Source of the DNA: Chara braunii
Taxonomy: Eukaryota > Streptophyta > Charophyceae > Charales > Characeae
Assembly (NCBI GenBank): GCA_003427395.1
Contig: BFEA01000771.1
Coordinates: forward strand, 378,933-407,139
Reading direction: 5' to 3'
DNA length: 28,207 nucleotides
A program made the position numbers and the translations under genes. This document shows positions 17,252 through 27,769 of this stretch, one piece after another (the first letter of the stretch is position 1; every line of letters begins with the position of its first letter). The notes beneath the pieces are model-generated. The model did no database searches. It saw nothing but the letters and a program-made list of their open reading frames with translations, and had not been told where the DNA came from.

Positions 17252-19895
17252 TCAGTCAACGCCGTACCATTGCATATCCACCATCGCCAGCTGGTGGGGC
17301 GGGAAGGGGTCGGGGAAGTCTGTGGCAGGTCGCAGCGGAATCTCCTGGCCCATAGCAGTCCAGTCTCTGAAACGGATGCAGTAGTCTCGTTTGAGTGCCC
17401 AACTGGGTCCAGATCCTATCCCACCATCGCCATGTGAGCACCGCCCCTGGGCACTGCATGAATATGTGCTCTATAGTTTCAGGGATTCTGCGGGAGGGAA
17501 AGGCGGTGTGACACGACTTGCACCATGGTAGTGCCTGCCCCTTTTGCTCTAGGTATGTGCGGTCTATCAGCCGGTCATTGGTGGGCAGGCAGCGGTGTTC
17601 TATCTGCCACTGAAGAGAGGCCATCTTTGCGGGTCTAGACTTTGTGGCGGTGAACCATCGGATCGGGCGGATTGCCTCAATTCCTACCTTCAAGTGTGAC
17701 CTCCATCGAGCCTTTACTACATCTTTTATGTTCACTTTTGGTCGGAGCAAATGGTAGGTGGCTTTCACTGATAAGGTGTGCAGTGTTAGGTTCGGTCCCG
17801 ACTTGGGTGTTCGCGCAGGGACCCACTGCCAATCGTCAGGGTCCAGGGGCAGCTCCGTCACGGGAGTGCTTGGCCTGTATGCAATCCACTGATCTTTATC
17901 CCGTAATACTCGTATCCTGTGCAGGTCTGCAGTTTTCCACCACCTGGCCACATCAGGGTAGTACCGAATGAGCTTATTCTCCTTGCCTAGGTGGAAGCGT
18001 TTTACCAACGCTTCATCTGTTTTTGCCTCCACTACATTGCCCACACTTTCCGGATCCTCTGGGGCAGCGACCCAATCTCCTTCCATTAGTCGTGGCCCTT
18101 TGCGCAGGATGCGCACCCAGTCTAGGGGGACTGCGGAGGTCACCAAGTCGGCATTTGCCTCAATGTTGTGACAATATTTTAGTATGGATTTCAGCCGTAG
18201 CCCCGATTTCCAGTCACCCGTCTCTGCGTCTCATATGTCCTTAATACGGACCACACCTCTTTTGACCCATCTGTTACAGGGGGGATCTGAGCTGCAATAC
18301 ACCGTGCTGTTTCGGTCAGTTATCCTCCTGTAACCAAACAGAGGCTGACGCATCACCTCCTCCCACCTGGTCGGTGGGGGTTGGTTCGGCAACGGGAGTT
18401 GGCGCCAGGCCTTGATGACTCGGGTCCAGAAGTCATCCCTGAGAAGGTCCGAACGGGCTGCGTCGCGGGGTGAATGGTGCTTTGTTCGTGGGCGTCGAGG
18501 CGCAGTCCAATAGCGGTCTTCTAGCCAAGTCAGTGGACTGAGCTCTTGCGGCGCCTACGGGGCCAGTCTGGCAATCTGTTCCAACGCCAGGGCATACCAT
18601 GGGAGGTGTTCAGTGAACAGTAGTCTCTTGACCCATTGGACAGTTAGTGTTGTGACCTGGGTGTTCGGGTCCAAGATCCCCAAACCTCCTTTAGTCTTGG
18701 GTTGAATTACTGACGACTGGGCTACCCTGCTGATGACGTTCGAGAGCTCTCCATTACCTCTCCACAGTAGGGCCACTAATTGTTTTTTAAGTGATCGGAG
18801 AGCCCCCTTGCTAAGGGTCCAGATTGCAGATTTGTACCACAGGGCTGCAAGGACTACCCTGTTGATCGCTAGTGCTCTGCCCATCAGGGAGGTGTGTCGG
18901 TCGTTCCATGTGGCTAATTTTTCAAGAGCCGGCTGAAGGATCCACTCATCATGTGAGGCCCGTTCGCCCAACGTCGTCAGCCTGATTCCAAGCACTCTAA
19001 CCGGGGCCGTGTCCGGGAGCCACTTGACCTTTGGAAGTTCCGGTGGGCACACCCCTTGATGGTGAATCCACCATCCCAGGGTTTTATTTCCCCAGTTGAC
19101 AGTCATGTTTGAGACCGTTGTAAACTGGTCAAATAATCTCCTGATCTCTTCCATGTTTGTTGCGGTAGCGTCTATCATAAGGGTTAAGTCATCCGCGAAC
19201 AACGAGCAAACCGGGATCGCCTCTGCCGGGATAGCGTAAATCTGCAACCTTCTCAGGTTTTTATTGGCTCAGAGGTTCGCGGTCAGTGTTTCCATCACAA
19301 TAATAAAGAGGAAAGGTGCCAAAGGGTCCCCTTGGCGAACCGAACGTTATAGCGAGAAAGTCGGTGCTATCCTGCCATTGACTTGGATGCACGTAGTGAC
19401 GTTTTGATGTAGTATTTCGGTCCATCGCCAGAATACTGGTCCAATATTCATTTTTTCCATACATTTGTCTAGGAATAGCCAATCTACGTGGTCGTATGCT
19501 TTCTCAAAGTCGATGAACACCACAACTGCAGTCTGTTTGTCTTGTCTGGTCAATTTGAGAAGTTCGTTGACAAGGAGAATATTGTCGTGAATCCTGAGTC
19601 CTTTGACAAAATCGGTCTGCGTTGGATGAATAATATCGTCCAGGACCGGGATCAGTCGGTTTGCCAAAGTTTTTGCTAACATTTTATAGACCACTGTTAG
19701 TAGCGTTATCGACATGTAGTTCCTGATGTCCATTTTGTCCCCTTTTCTATGTAATAGGGTGAGGATTCCTTGTCCGACCAATTCCCCCATTTGTCCTGTG
19801 TCCCACACCTGGCGGTAGAAATCCATGAGGTCCGAGGCCATCAAGGTCCAGAAGGTCTCTCAGAACTCCTTGGGAAATCCATCTTGAGTGCTGGT
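17252..19895 (-). pseudogene. LINE-C ORF2: reverse transcriptase, zf-RVT and C-terminal module
   Basis: Reverse transcriptase motifs on the minus strand are, in order, the RNYMSITLLT block, the DFVKGLRIHDNILL block, catalytic FIDFEKAYDHVDW (about 19517-19480) and catalytic FADD (19199-19188). Next come GNKTLGWWIHHQGV and IQPKTKGGLGILDP, then zinc-knuckle C-x2-C at 17522-17511 and H-x4-C ending near 17451. One frame runs unbroken by indels from about 19890 to about 17400, interrupted only by stops at 19860, 19347, 19269, 18555 and 18231. At about 17400 roughly 130 codons are missing relative to LINE-A, and the frame shifts before RDYCIRFRDW. The terminal stop is at 17252-17254. It is not functional. 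Confidence 0.9.
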
Positions 19896-19977
19896 CATAC
19901 TGAGGTAGGATAGTAGGAATAGGGGGTGCGCTAGGAGTATTGACGCGAGGATGGGATGAGAAGTAGCCTCGTCTCTT

Positions 19978-20414
19978 CAGACCAACCATGGCTGACAGCT
20001 TTCGGCGATCAATGTGAACCTAGTAAATGACCTCTACAACACCTTGGACTTTTATAAAGAAAATGACAAAAAAAAAAAAAAAAAGACAAACCCTTAGTCG
20101 TTGGTGGAAGGTCACAAAAGGGGACTGGATCAAGATAATGGGGGAGAAAGACAAGATTGCGAGAGCAGAGTACTTGGGACTGCGTCCTACTTGGAATCCC
20201 CGTACTCAGTGTGTTCCAGGGTTACTGGGTAACAGGGACCGACAATTGCTGACCACCTGGATAAAACTGCCCTCATTTGGGTAGTCGCCCCCCCAAAAAA
20301 ACCATTGGGCCCTTTAGCCTAACACCCCTCTCATCGACCTGCCCTTCCACCTGTAGAACTGGTAATGGGTGAATGGCCCAAAAACCACCGTGCTGCTGCG
20401 GTGAGCACACACAG
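19978..20414. other. Spacer between LINE-C and a TIR element
   Basis: It contains a short poly-A (20067-20082) and an unrecognised 85-codon plus-strand frame (20027-20284; includes RWWKVTKGDWIKIMGEKDK). The latter could be a decayed LINE piece, but the match is too weak to assign. Confidence 0.35.
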
Positions 20415-20589
20415 TTAAACCACCAGTACCTTTCCTAGCCATTTTGCCGAGATGCGCTGGTTAACGCGGACTCCGAGGCCGAATGGGCCCGGTTCCCAGT
20501 CCGTGCCACTTTGTGAGGATATGGTTGTATCTATGGGACGCTGGACCCGGTTTCCAGCAGTGTTGCTCCCCACCAATAGATGGAGCTTT

Positions 20590-20634
<45 letters not shown>

Positions 20635-20753
20635 AAACAAACAAACAAACAAACGCGGAGGCCGAATTCGGCTAGCGGGGGCGGCCAGATGCGCCCACAA
20701 AGCTTGGCATGCAGGGCCCGTGGCTTACATATTGCAAAGGTACTGGCGGTTTA
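20415..20753. mobile_element. TIR element (copy 3) split by a SINE
   Basis: The left end TTAAACCACCAGTACCTTTC is mirrored at the right by ...AAAGGTACTGGCGGTTTA (20735-20753). It belongs to the 12327-12533 family. Without the inserted SINE and its duplicated target the element would be about 156 bp. The right-hand TTAA has mutated to TTAG. Confidence 0.7.
20485..20657 (+). mobile_element. Nested SINE/tail copy with target-site duplication
   Basis: GAGGCCGAAT occurs at 20475-20484 and again at 20658-20667, exactly flanking the insert. Inside lie the tail block (GGGACGCTGGACCCGG from 20534), hairpin 1 GCTGGA/TCCAGC, hairpin 2 GCTCC/GGAGC, TTTGTTT, a poly-A of about 38 and an AAAC repeat. The 5' part (GGGCCCGGTTCCCAGTCCGT) resembles a second hairpin 1 block. 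It lacks hairpin 3. Confidence 0.8.
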
Positions 20754-20808
20754 GGAAGGGATACGAACTGCTATACAAGAAAGTCAGACTTTGTGTTAAG
20801 TAAATACC
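20754..20808. other. Short spacer before LINE-D
   Basis: No feature is recognised. Confidence 0.4.
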
Positions 20809-23800
20809 CTTTTTTTTTTGCCCAAGGCTGATATTACCAAAAAGATGATTGAGGCCGGGGTCCTCATAGTCTACCCGGAGTAACCGAAACCAGCTTGCTG
20901 AGAACCGGGTTCAGCGTCCCACCTCTAAATGCTGATGCTGAATACTGATGAAATGTCATTGTAGATTGGGCCTCTTCACCAAGCTGCTTGGCGCCAGGTC
21001 ATACAATCTGAACTAACCCTTCTTTGGTTGGGGAAAACATTACAGTTCTTTGAGTGAGTGACAATTCGACTTTATGCAGAGCCATACTATGAGATGGGAA
21101 CCATTGACTGCTGGTTTGAGGGAAAAGGGTCAAGGAATTCAGCAGCATGACGTATAGGAATCAAGGGGTCCACTGCGCACCAATCATTGAAATGTATTTT
21201 TTAATTCCTGTTGAGAGCAACTTCATCATTTGCTTGGGCTCCCTCCCACCCAACCTTCCCCATCTTTCCTCCCTGTTCCCCACCAAGCCAGCCTTTATTG
21301 AATTTTTTAATGTGTTCAAGAATTTCTTTTTTCTTTGAGAAGTACTGAATTTTTTCTTTGGTCAATTCCCATTGAATTCTGATATTTGTTTGTATTTGTT
21401 CCTTGATGCTATCCGTGAATTCCTGCCCATCAAGTCTGACCCTTTCTCATTCGTGTGTGCATCTTCTTCTCCAAATAGCCCAGAGAATTGCTCTTCTACT
21501 AATGATAAACAAATTTTGTATGAATTCGTCATCAGATATGACAATCCATTCCTCTAGCAACAAAGGTTTCCAACCCCATGGTCACTTATTAGTCACTTCC
21601 AATTGCGTCCATATTCTGTCCCACCATCTCCATAGCCATACTACGCCAGGGCATTGTAGGAAGATATGTTCAATAGTCTCAGCTATGCATCTGCTCGGAA
21701 AGGCCGATGTGCAAAATTTGCACCAAGGCTTGGCTAAACCTTTGGTGTCCAAAGAGGTTCTGTATATTAACCAATCATTAGTCGGAAGGCATCTATGTTC
21801 AATCTGCCATTGTAGAGAGGCTATTTTTGCAGGCTTAATTTTTTTCCTTTGAAACCATTTAATCCCTCGAAATTCCTCTCTTCCTAAGTTGAGTTGATCC
21901 ATCCATCTTTGTGTGACTCTGTCCTTAAGGTTAAATCTTGGTCTTAACATTCTGTATGTTGATTTAACTGTGAGAGTGTGTAGGGTTCTTGTGTAGTTCC
22001 TCTTACCTTTACACTGCGACCCCCATTTCCATTCTTGTGGATCTAAGGGGAGGAATTGAGTGGGTGTGCTTGGACGGAACGCAAACCAGGAATTTTTGTC
22101 TTGTATGACCCTGATTCTAAAAAGTTGTTTGGTTGTTGCCCTTCTGACCCCAATTGGATCACTCAGGATTAACTCATTATTGACTCTGAGATAAAAAAGA
22201 TTCATTAGAACATCCTCATTCCTTTCCTTATGGAAGACATTGCCAATCACTTGGTGATCCTCTTTTAGAACTACCCAGTCATTAATTTTGATTATATGGC
22301 CTTTTTTTAGTGTTATAGTCCAACTTATTGGGATTAACTTTAATATCTTATCAAGAGCAGCCTCTGAATGGTGCAATATTTTAATTTCTCCTGAAGTTTC
22401 TTGTGAGAGATCCAGTCATTAGTAAGTGTGTCCCAGATGTCACTTACTCTGATCACGAATTTCCTTATCCAACCTTTTCAGGGTGAGTCTTTACAATGAA
22501 GAGTGCATCCTTGTGAATCCCTATTCCAAATGTTGTTAAAAAGCGACTGTCTACAAACCTCCTCCCACCTCTCTGGTGGCGCCTTGTCAGTAAGTGAGAA
22601 CTTTCTCCATGTTTTTATGAGAGAGGGTCAAAAGGGATCTTTAGCGAGATCTGCTCTAGCAGCTTCCCTATTAGAAAGGTGAGACTCTTCTGCCATTGGA
22701 CCTCTAGCTTTGGGTAGGGTCCAGGCTCTGTTTTCCAACCATGTTAGTGAGTCAATTTCCTCGACTGTAGGAAGGACTAATCTCCTTATTTGTTCCCAGG
22801 CCAGCTCATTCCATGGAGTTTGAGGATTAAATAACAACATTTTAATCCATTATATGGATAGGGACATTGCTTGAAGGGTGGGATCAATGATACCAAGTCC
22901 TCCACTCGATTTGGGTTGTATGATTGATGACCATGCCACTGTACTGATCACATTTTTTGACTCATGATTTCCCCTCCATAGGAAGACTCTTAATTGTTGT
23001 TGAAAGGTTTTGATCGCTGCCTTGTCTAATGCCCGAATGACTGACTTATATTATATTGATGCTAGGACTATATTATTGATTGCAAGAGATCTTCCAAAAA
23101 TGGATGTATGTTTATTTTTCCATGAATTTAATTTAGAACATCCATTATGTGAGATCCATTCATTATTTGTTGCAGGTTTTCCTTCTGCTGACAGATTAAT
23201 TCCCAAAACTCTTACTGGTGTCTCTTTAGCTAGCCATGAGATTTTTGGGACTTCTGGGGGTCTGACTCCTTGATGATGGATCCACCAACCCACGGTTTTG
23301 TTACCCCAATTAATCCTCATATCAGAAAGTCTACAAAATCGATCCATTAAGCTCCTTAGGGCTTCTAGATTCTCATGAGATTCTTCAACCATGATAGATA
23401 AGTCATCAGCAAAGAGTGAACAGACAGGGATCGCCTCTTCTAGTATGCAAGTTACTTGGATTTTCTTGATGTCCTTGTTCTTTCGTAGGTTAGCAGCAAG
23501 GGCTTCCATGATTATCACAAAAAGGAAGGGGGCAATATGGTCCTCTTGCCTCACTGATCTGTTAAGGTAGAATGGGGGAGACACATTTCCATTAATCATT
23601 ACCCTGGTAGTGGCTTTCTGATGCATTATTTCCACCCATCTTCTGAAGCCTGGACCGAAGTTCATTTTTTCAAGACATTTATCCATAAATGTCGGATCCA
23701 CATGGTCATATGCTTTTTCAAAATCAATAAAAATAAAAGTCGCATTATGTTTAGATTACCTAGAGATTTGAATCAACTCATTAACCAAGAGGATATTATT

Positions 23801-24835
23801 TTGAATGCTCCTTCCTGTTATAAATCATGTTTGTGTAGAATGAATAATATCAGAGATAACATTAGTTAGACGGTCTGCTAAGACTTTGGCCACTAACTTG
23901 TAAACCCAGTCAACAGGGTTATGGGTCGATAATTCTTTATATTTTATTTTTCTCCTTTTTTGTAAATGAGGGTAAGGACGCCTTCATTCACTATCTCCCC
24001 TATCTCCCGTGTAGTCCATACTGAATCATAAAACTTCATTAAGTCCTGCGAAAGAGTATCCCACATACTTTCCCAGAATTCTTTAGGTAACCCATCAATC
24101 TCTGGTGTTTTTTCTTCTTCCATTAAGATCAGCGCTTTCCATACTTCATCTTTGGTTATGGGTTTCTCCATTTCTTCTCTTTGTTTTTCTGAGATTTACT
24201 TAGTTATTGGCAATAGGAAATCATCAATCTCTTCTTTGTGTTGACTTTTGGGGATGTCGCTATTTTGAGGTGTGAATAGATTCTTGAAGAAGTCTCTAGC
24301 TATCTTAGTGCAAACTGCTGTTGAGGTCGCGAAGGATTCATCCGAATTCAGTGGGTTAGCCAGTGCTTTTATTGTGGCTCTTCCTGATTTGGCTTTGGCC
24401 ATTGCAAAAAACCTGGCGTCCATACTTCCTTTCATTTGATTTTTTTTTTTTTTCCCCCTTATTCTAATTCCTTGCCAACGATACTCCATGTATCTTAAGA
24501 GCTGGTTTTCTATTTCTTCAAGTTCATTGGCCAAGACGACGAGTTCCTCATGTTTTAGTGTCTCAGTTTCAATTTCCTGGAGATCATAAATTCTTTTGTG
24601 AAGATTTGTTTTCTCCATGTGACTTTGTTTAGCCAGGGTCTTAGAATATTCATTGCATTTACGGTCTAGGAAAGTAAGACCGTTGTTGAACCACTGTATA
24701 TGATTTTGGATGAGGGGCTTCTGATTTCTCCGGAATTCCCACACATCTTTGAGGAATTGCTTAAAACTGTCTTTCTTCAGATGATCTTGATTAAGCCTGT
24801 AGTATCTTTTCCCTTGGTCCGTTCAGATGTGTGTG
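20809..24835 (-). mobile_element. LINE-D, AT-richer L1-type retrotransposon, 5'-truncated
   Basis: A minus-strand element of about 4 kb extends from the endonuclease-to-RT linker at 24830 down to a short poly-T (20809-20819). The 3' UTR (20880-21075) keeps GGCGCCAGGTC and a CTCTTCACC segment matching LINE-C. Hairpin 1 reads GCTGA/TCAGC in sense, but hairpins 2 and 3 are not recognisable. The 5' end abuts the 3' end of LINE-E, with several small inverted repeats at the joint. No endonuclease or ORF1 is found beyond LINE-E. Confidence 0.9.
21075..24830 (-). pseudogene. LINE-D ORF2: linker, reverse transcriptase, zf-RVT, C-terminal module
   Basis: The longest ORF2 remnant here. The linker runs from YRLNQDHLKKDSFKQFLKDV (about 24815) through a charged, likely coiled stretch (LEEIENQLLRYMEYRW) and ARFFAMAKAKSGR. 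The reverse transcriptase begins with EIDGLPKEFWESMWDTLSQD (about 24085), then NYRPITLL, catalytic FIDFEKAYDHVD (about 23735-23700) and catalytic FADD (23413-23402). The zinc-knuckle C-x2-C is at 21722-21711 and HIFLQC at 21668-21651. The C-terminal module (AILWAIWRRRCTHE, GWLGGEQGG) continues to about 21080. Lesions include a stop at 24196, a frameshift near 23915, stops in the RT fingers/palm before FIDFEKAYD, one at about 23051 and frame changes between 22376 and 22628. It is not functional. Confidence 0.9.
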
Positions 24836-24838
24836 GCG

Positions 24839-27030
24839 GTCTTTTTCTTTAAGAAAAAAAGGGACCAAGTTTTGAATTGCTTTGGTTATATATGACTAGA
24901 TCACCTGCTGGAAAACGGGTCCAGCGTCCCTTACATACATTTTTGAATGAACATAGTATCAACAAAGTGTCAATCTAAAAATCTCATATCCAAGTAAAGA
25001 GCGGATCTAGTCATAGAAATCCAGATGTCTCTTCAGTCATACAAAATAACCGTTAGAGAGAGTGATTAACCTAGCATCTATCTCAATAAACTCCTACCTG
25101 TCTAATAAAACCACCTATCCACCCTCTTCCCCCCCAAACCATCCTAGGTCCAATAGAGTCAGTGCAGAGGGAGGAAAAGGGTCAGAGAAAAACTCAGGTG
25201 AGCTCAAAGAAGCTCCTGGCGGGATATCCAACCAATTGTAGAAGGTGATCTGGTAGTCTCGCTTAAAGGTCACCTGCTCCCCTTCCCCTCCTGGCCAAAC
25301 CACCTTTCCCGGTTTTTCTCCTGATGCATCCCCTAACCATTCCGAATTGAATTTCGAGATTCTCTGTGCGATATCTTTTTTTCGTTTATATTCAATAATT
25401 TTGACTTTCATTTTTCCCCATTGAAATCTTATTTCTGATTGAACAAATTGTTGAATTATGTCTACCACTTCTTGTTTTCCAATTATAATTCCTTCAATGG
25501 CGCTTATACATCTTTTATGCCACAACGCCCATAATACTGTTTTCCTGCTTAAATGAAACAAGTTCTGTTGAAAATCTGACAATTCAATCAATGCGGGAAC
25601 CCAGTGTCCAAGGAGAATAGCACGCCACTCCCGTGGCCAGACTAAGCCTGTCAGTCTTCTCCATACATAATCCCATAATCTCCAAAGCAATACAGAGCCT
25701 GGGCATTGTAGGAAGATATGCTCAATTGTTTTTCTAATCTTCCTACTTGGGAAGGCTTGAACACATGTTCTGCACCATGGTACTGCCTTACCCTTTTGTT
25801 CAAGAGAAGAGTGGTCTATTAACCAATCGTTTGTGGGTAGGCATCTGTGTATTATTTGTCATTGTAAAGAGACAAACTTGGTTGGCCTCTCTCTGATGTC
25901 TTTGCACCACTTAACTGGTTTGATCAGATCTTTATTTATGTTTAAGTGTCTATACCATCGATCTTGTAACATTTCTAAAACCTCCATTTTAGGGCGAAGT
26001 AGCCTATAGGAAGCCTTTACGCTCAAGGATTGTAGTCTTAAGGGTTTGCTTCTCTTATTTAGTTGCCATACCCAATCAACCGAGTCTAAGGGAAGCTTCG
26101 GTATGGGACATTGAGGTAAAAAAAAAATCCACCCTTTTGCTTCTGTACAGTATATGGCTCTTATCCTAAACATTTCGTCAAAGTTTGAGAAGATGATCAT
26201 GTGTAGATCCTTGTTAGAAATTATATAGTCTTTTTGGATCTGAAAAATATTGACCAAGGCACCTTTTTTGTGTTTATCCATGATTTGTCCTATTGACTTG
26301 GCTCCATCCTGACGATTTATACTCACCCAGTCTGCTATTCGAAACAAACGGGCCTTTTTTAAGCACCATTGTCCAAACCAAAGGAATAAATGAAGTGATT
26401 TCTTCCAAATTATTTATTAGATTGTATGCATACTTAATCCCTTTTCTACGTTCTTCTGCATTCATCCAAGTTTTATTCACCGGGTCCCACAGATCCTTAA
26501 TTCTTACTACTTCATTCTTAACCCAATTTGACCAGGGGGATTCCGAGCTTATAAAGACTCTACCATTATGGTCAGTAATCCATCTGTTACAAAAAAGAGG
26601 CTGTCGTAGGACTTCCTCAAATCTTTCAGGTATGGCCTTATCTGGTAAGGGCATCTCCCGCCAAGTTTTCAATAGGTTTGCCCAAAAGCCGTCCAGTCTA
26701 AGATCTTTCTTGGCCTCACCTCTCACCCTTGTGTCATTGTGAAGCATTCGGGTACGAGGAATAGACCAATATCTATCCTCTACCCATGTCAGGGGATGGA
26801 CTACCTGTGTGGTTTGAGGCGCCAATCTTCGAATCTGTTCCAGTGCTAGATCCCTCCATGGGATATCTGTAGTTAGAATTAAACGTTTGACCACTTGAAG
26901 AGTCAAAGTCTGACACTGCGTTTTTGGATCAATAAGTTCAATTCCTCCTTTGGTCTTTGGCTGGATTAAGGTCTTCCAAGCAACTCTTGGAATTACATGT
27001 GGTAATTCGTGATCCCCCCGCCAGCCACTA
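24839..27030 (-). mobile_element. LINE-E, AT-richer L1-type retrotransposon, 5'-truncated
   Basis: The minus-strand copy begins inside ORF2 just after the reverse transcriptase at about 27028, where it meets a plus-strand tail copy. It ends with hairpin 1 (GCTGGA/TCCAGC in sense) at 24906-24928. Beyond the hairpin are a TGATCTAGTCATATATAACC segment and an A/T-rich end (24841-24860); hairpins 2 and 3 are absent. The 12-bp sequences TATGACTAGATC (24891-24902) and its inverse (25004-25015) flank the tail hairpin. Confidence 0.85.
25115..27028 (-). pseudogene. LINE-E ORF2 C-terminal half, well preserved
   Basis: It reads RGDHELPHVIPRVAWKTLIQ from about 27018, then PLTWVEDRYWSIPRTR, RQPLFCNRWITDHNG and WTMVLKKGP. 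The zinc knuckle follows (C-x2-C at 25774-25763, HIFLQC at 25720-25703), then VLLWRLWDYVWRRLTG, KTVLWALWHKRC, EWLGDASGEK and a stop at 25115. Over 1.9 kb I see only one frameshift (about 26340, in KKGPF|RIADW) and one nonsense codon (TGA at about 25857, where relatives have the Trp of SLQWQ). It is the least damaged long frame in the window, but the RT catalytic domain is absent. It is closest to LINE-D in base composition. Confidence 0.9.
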
Positions 27031-27035
27031 CCCCT

Positions 27036-27068
27036 TTTCCTCCCCACCAATAGATCGGAGCATTTAAA

Positions 27069-27109
<41 letters not shown>
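27036..27109 (+). mobile_element. Short tail copy with poly-A
   Basis: TCCTCCCCACCAATAGATCG then GAGCATTTAAATAAATT and a 33-base poly-A (27077-27109). This is the hairpin 2 region of the common tail without hairpin 3, severely 5'-truncated and wedged between LINE-E and LINE-F. Confidence 0.7.
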
Positions 27110-27111
<2 letters not shown>

Positions 27112-27114
27112 TAC

Positions 27115-27769
27115 ACAGAAAGCATATATAACCAAAGCAATTTAAAACTTTTGTGCAGATTGGCTGGGAGGGGAAAGGGGGGAGGAAATAGCGCAGGTGG
27201 AATGACCAGGGGAAAAGGGGGAGGAGAGGGGGTGTGGCGCAGTTACAAAAGATTACAAAATCCGTTTCAAGGAATGGTTGCGGGTGGACTGCGGTGTCCC
27301 ATAAAAGGGACCAGAGAAGTTTCCGGACATGTTCCCCCCGCCAGCCACGGCAATTGCGGAAGTGCAATGGTATGGTCAGGAATAGAAGCAGATAAGGTGT
27401 GTAAGGCAGTGATAATAAGGGGAGGAGGGAACCAACATTCAACAACACGAATCCTACACCTGATACTAGGCGAAGAGGCTCCCTTCATCCCCCCAGTTAG
27501 TCACCAAAGGGAGGCTGGACCCGGTTACCAGCACACCAAGAGGGTAGGAAAGATAGGAACTGCTAAGATGGCTGGCTGACGAGAGTGTTCACAAGCTTAT
27601 TTTGTAAGGGACGGGACCCGGTTTCCAGCTGACACGATCTTATTCTTGTAAGGGATGCTGGACCCGGTTTCCAGCAGGTGAAGTTCCCCACTAATAGACG
27701 GAGCCTGTCCCGGGTGCTAGCGATGCCTGCTCTTATCAGCACCACTAGCACAACAGGGGATGGTTTTCC

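Larger units (their letters stand above)
16735..19977 (-). mobile_element. LINE-C, 5'-truncated or chimeric L1-type retrotransposon
   Basis: On the minus strand it runs from a Pro-rich block (19885-19945) through the reverse transcriptase, zinc knuckle and C-terminal module. A 3' UTR (16915-17251) and the three-hairpin tail (16800-16905) follow, ending in an A-rich tail seen as T/C-rich 16735-16783. The 3' UTR contains a second, older tail-like unit at 17107-17215. TCAGACCAA occurs at 16719-16727 and 19977-19985, close to both ends, and may be a worn target-site duplication; the left copy is 7-8 bp from the poly-T. Confidence 0.88.

Noticed and set aside
17672-18936. Plus-strand frames opposite LINE-C
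   Set aside because: They show no motif, while the minus strand carries a continuous ORF2 homologous frame through the same interval.
24448-24460. Poly-T inside LINE-D as a separate poly-A tail
   Set aside because: In the sense orientation it encodes the lysine run of an otherwise continuous linker frame (RIRGKKKKNQMKG), so it is part of ORF2.
26293-26742. 149-codon plus-strand frame opposite LINE-E
   Set aside because: It is an antisense shadow of the well-preserved minus-strand ORF2.
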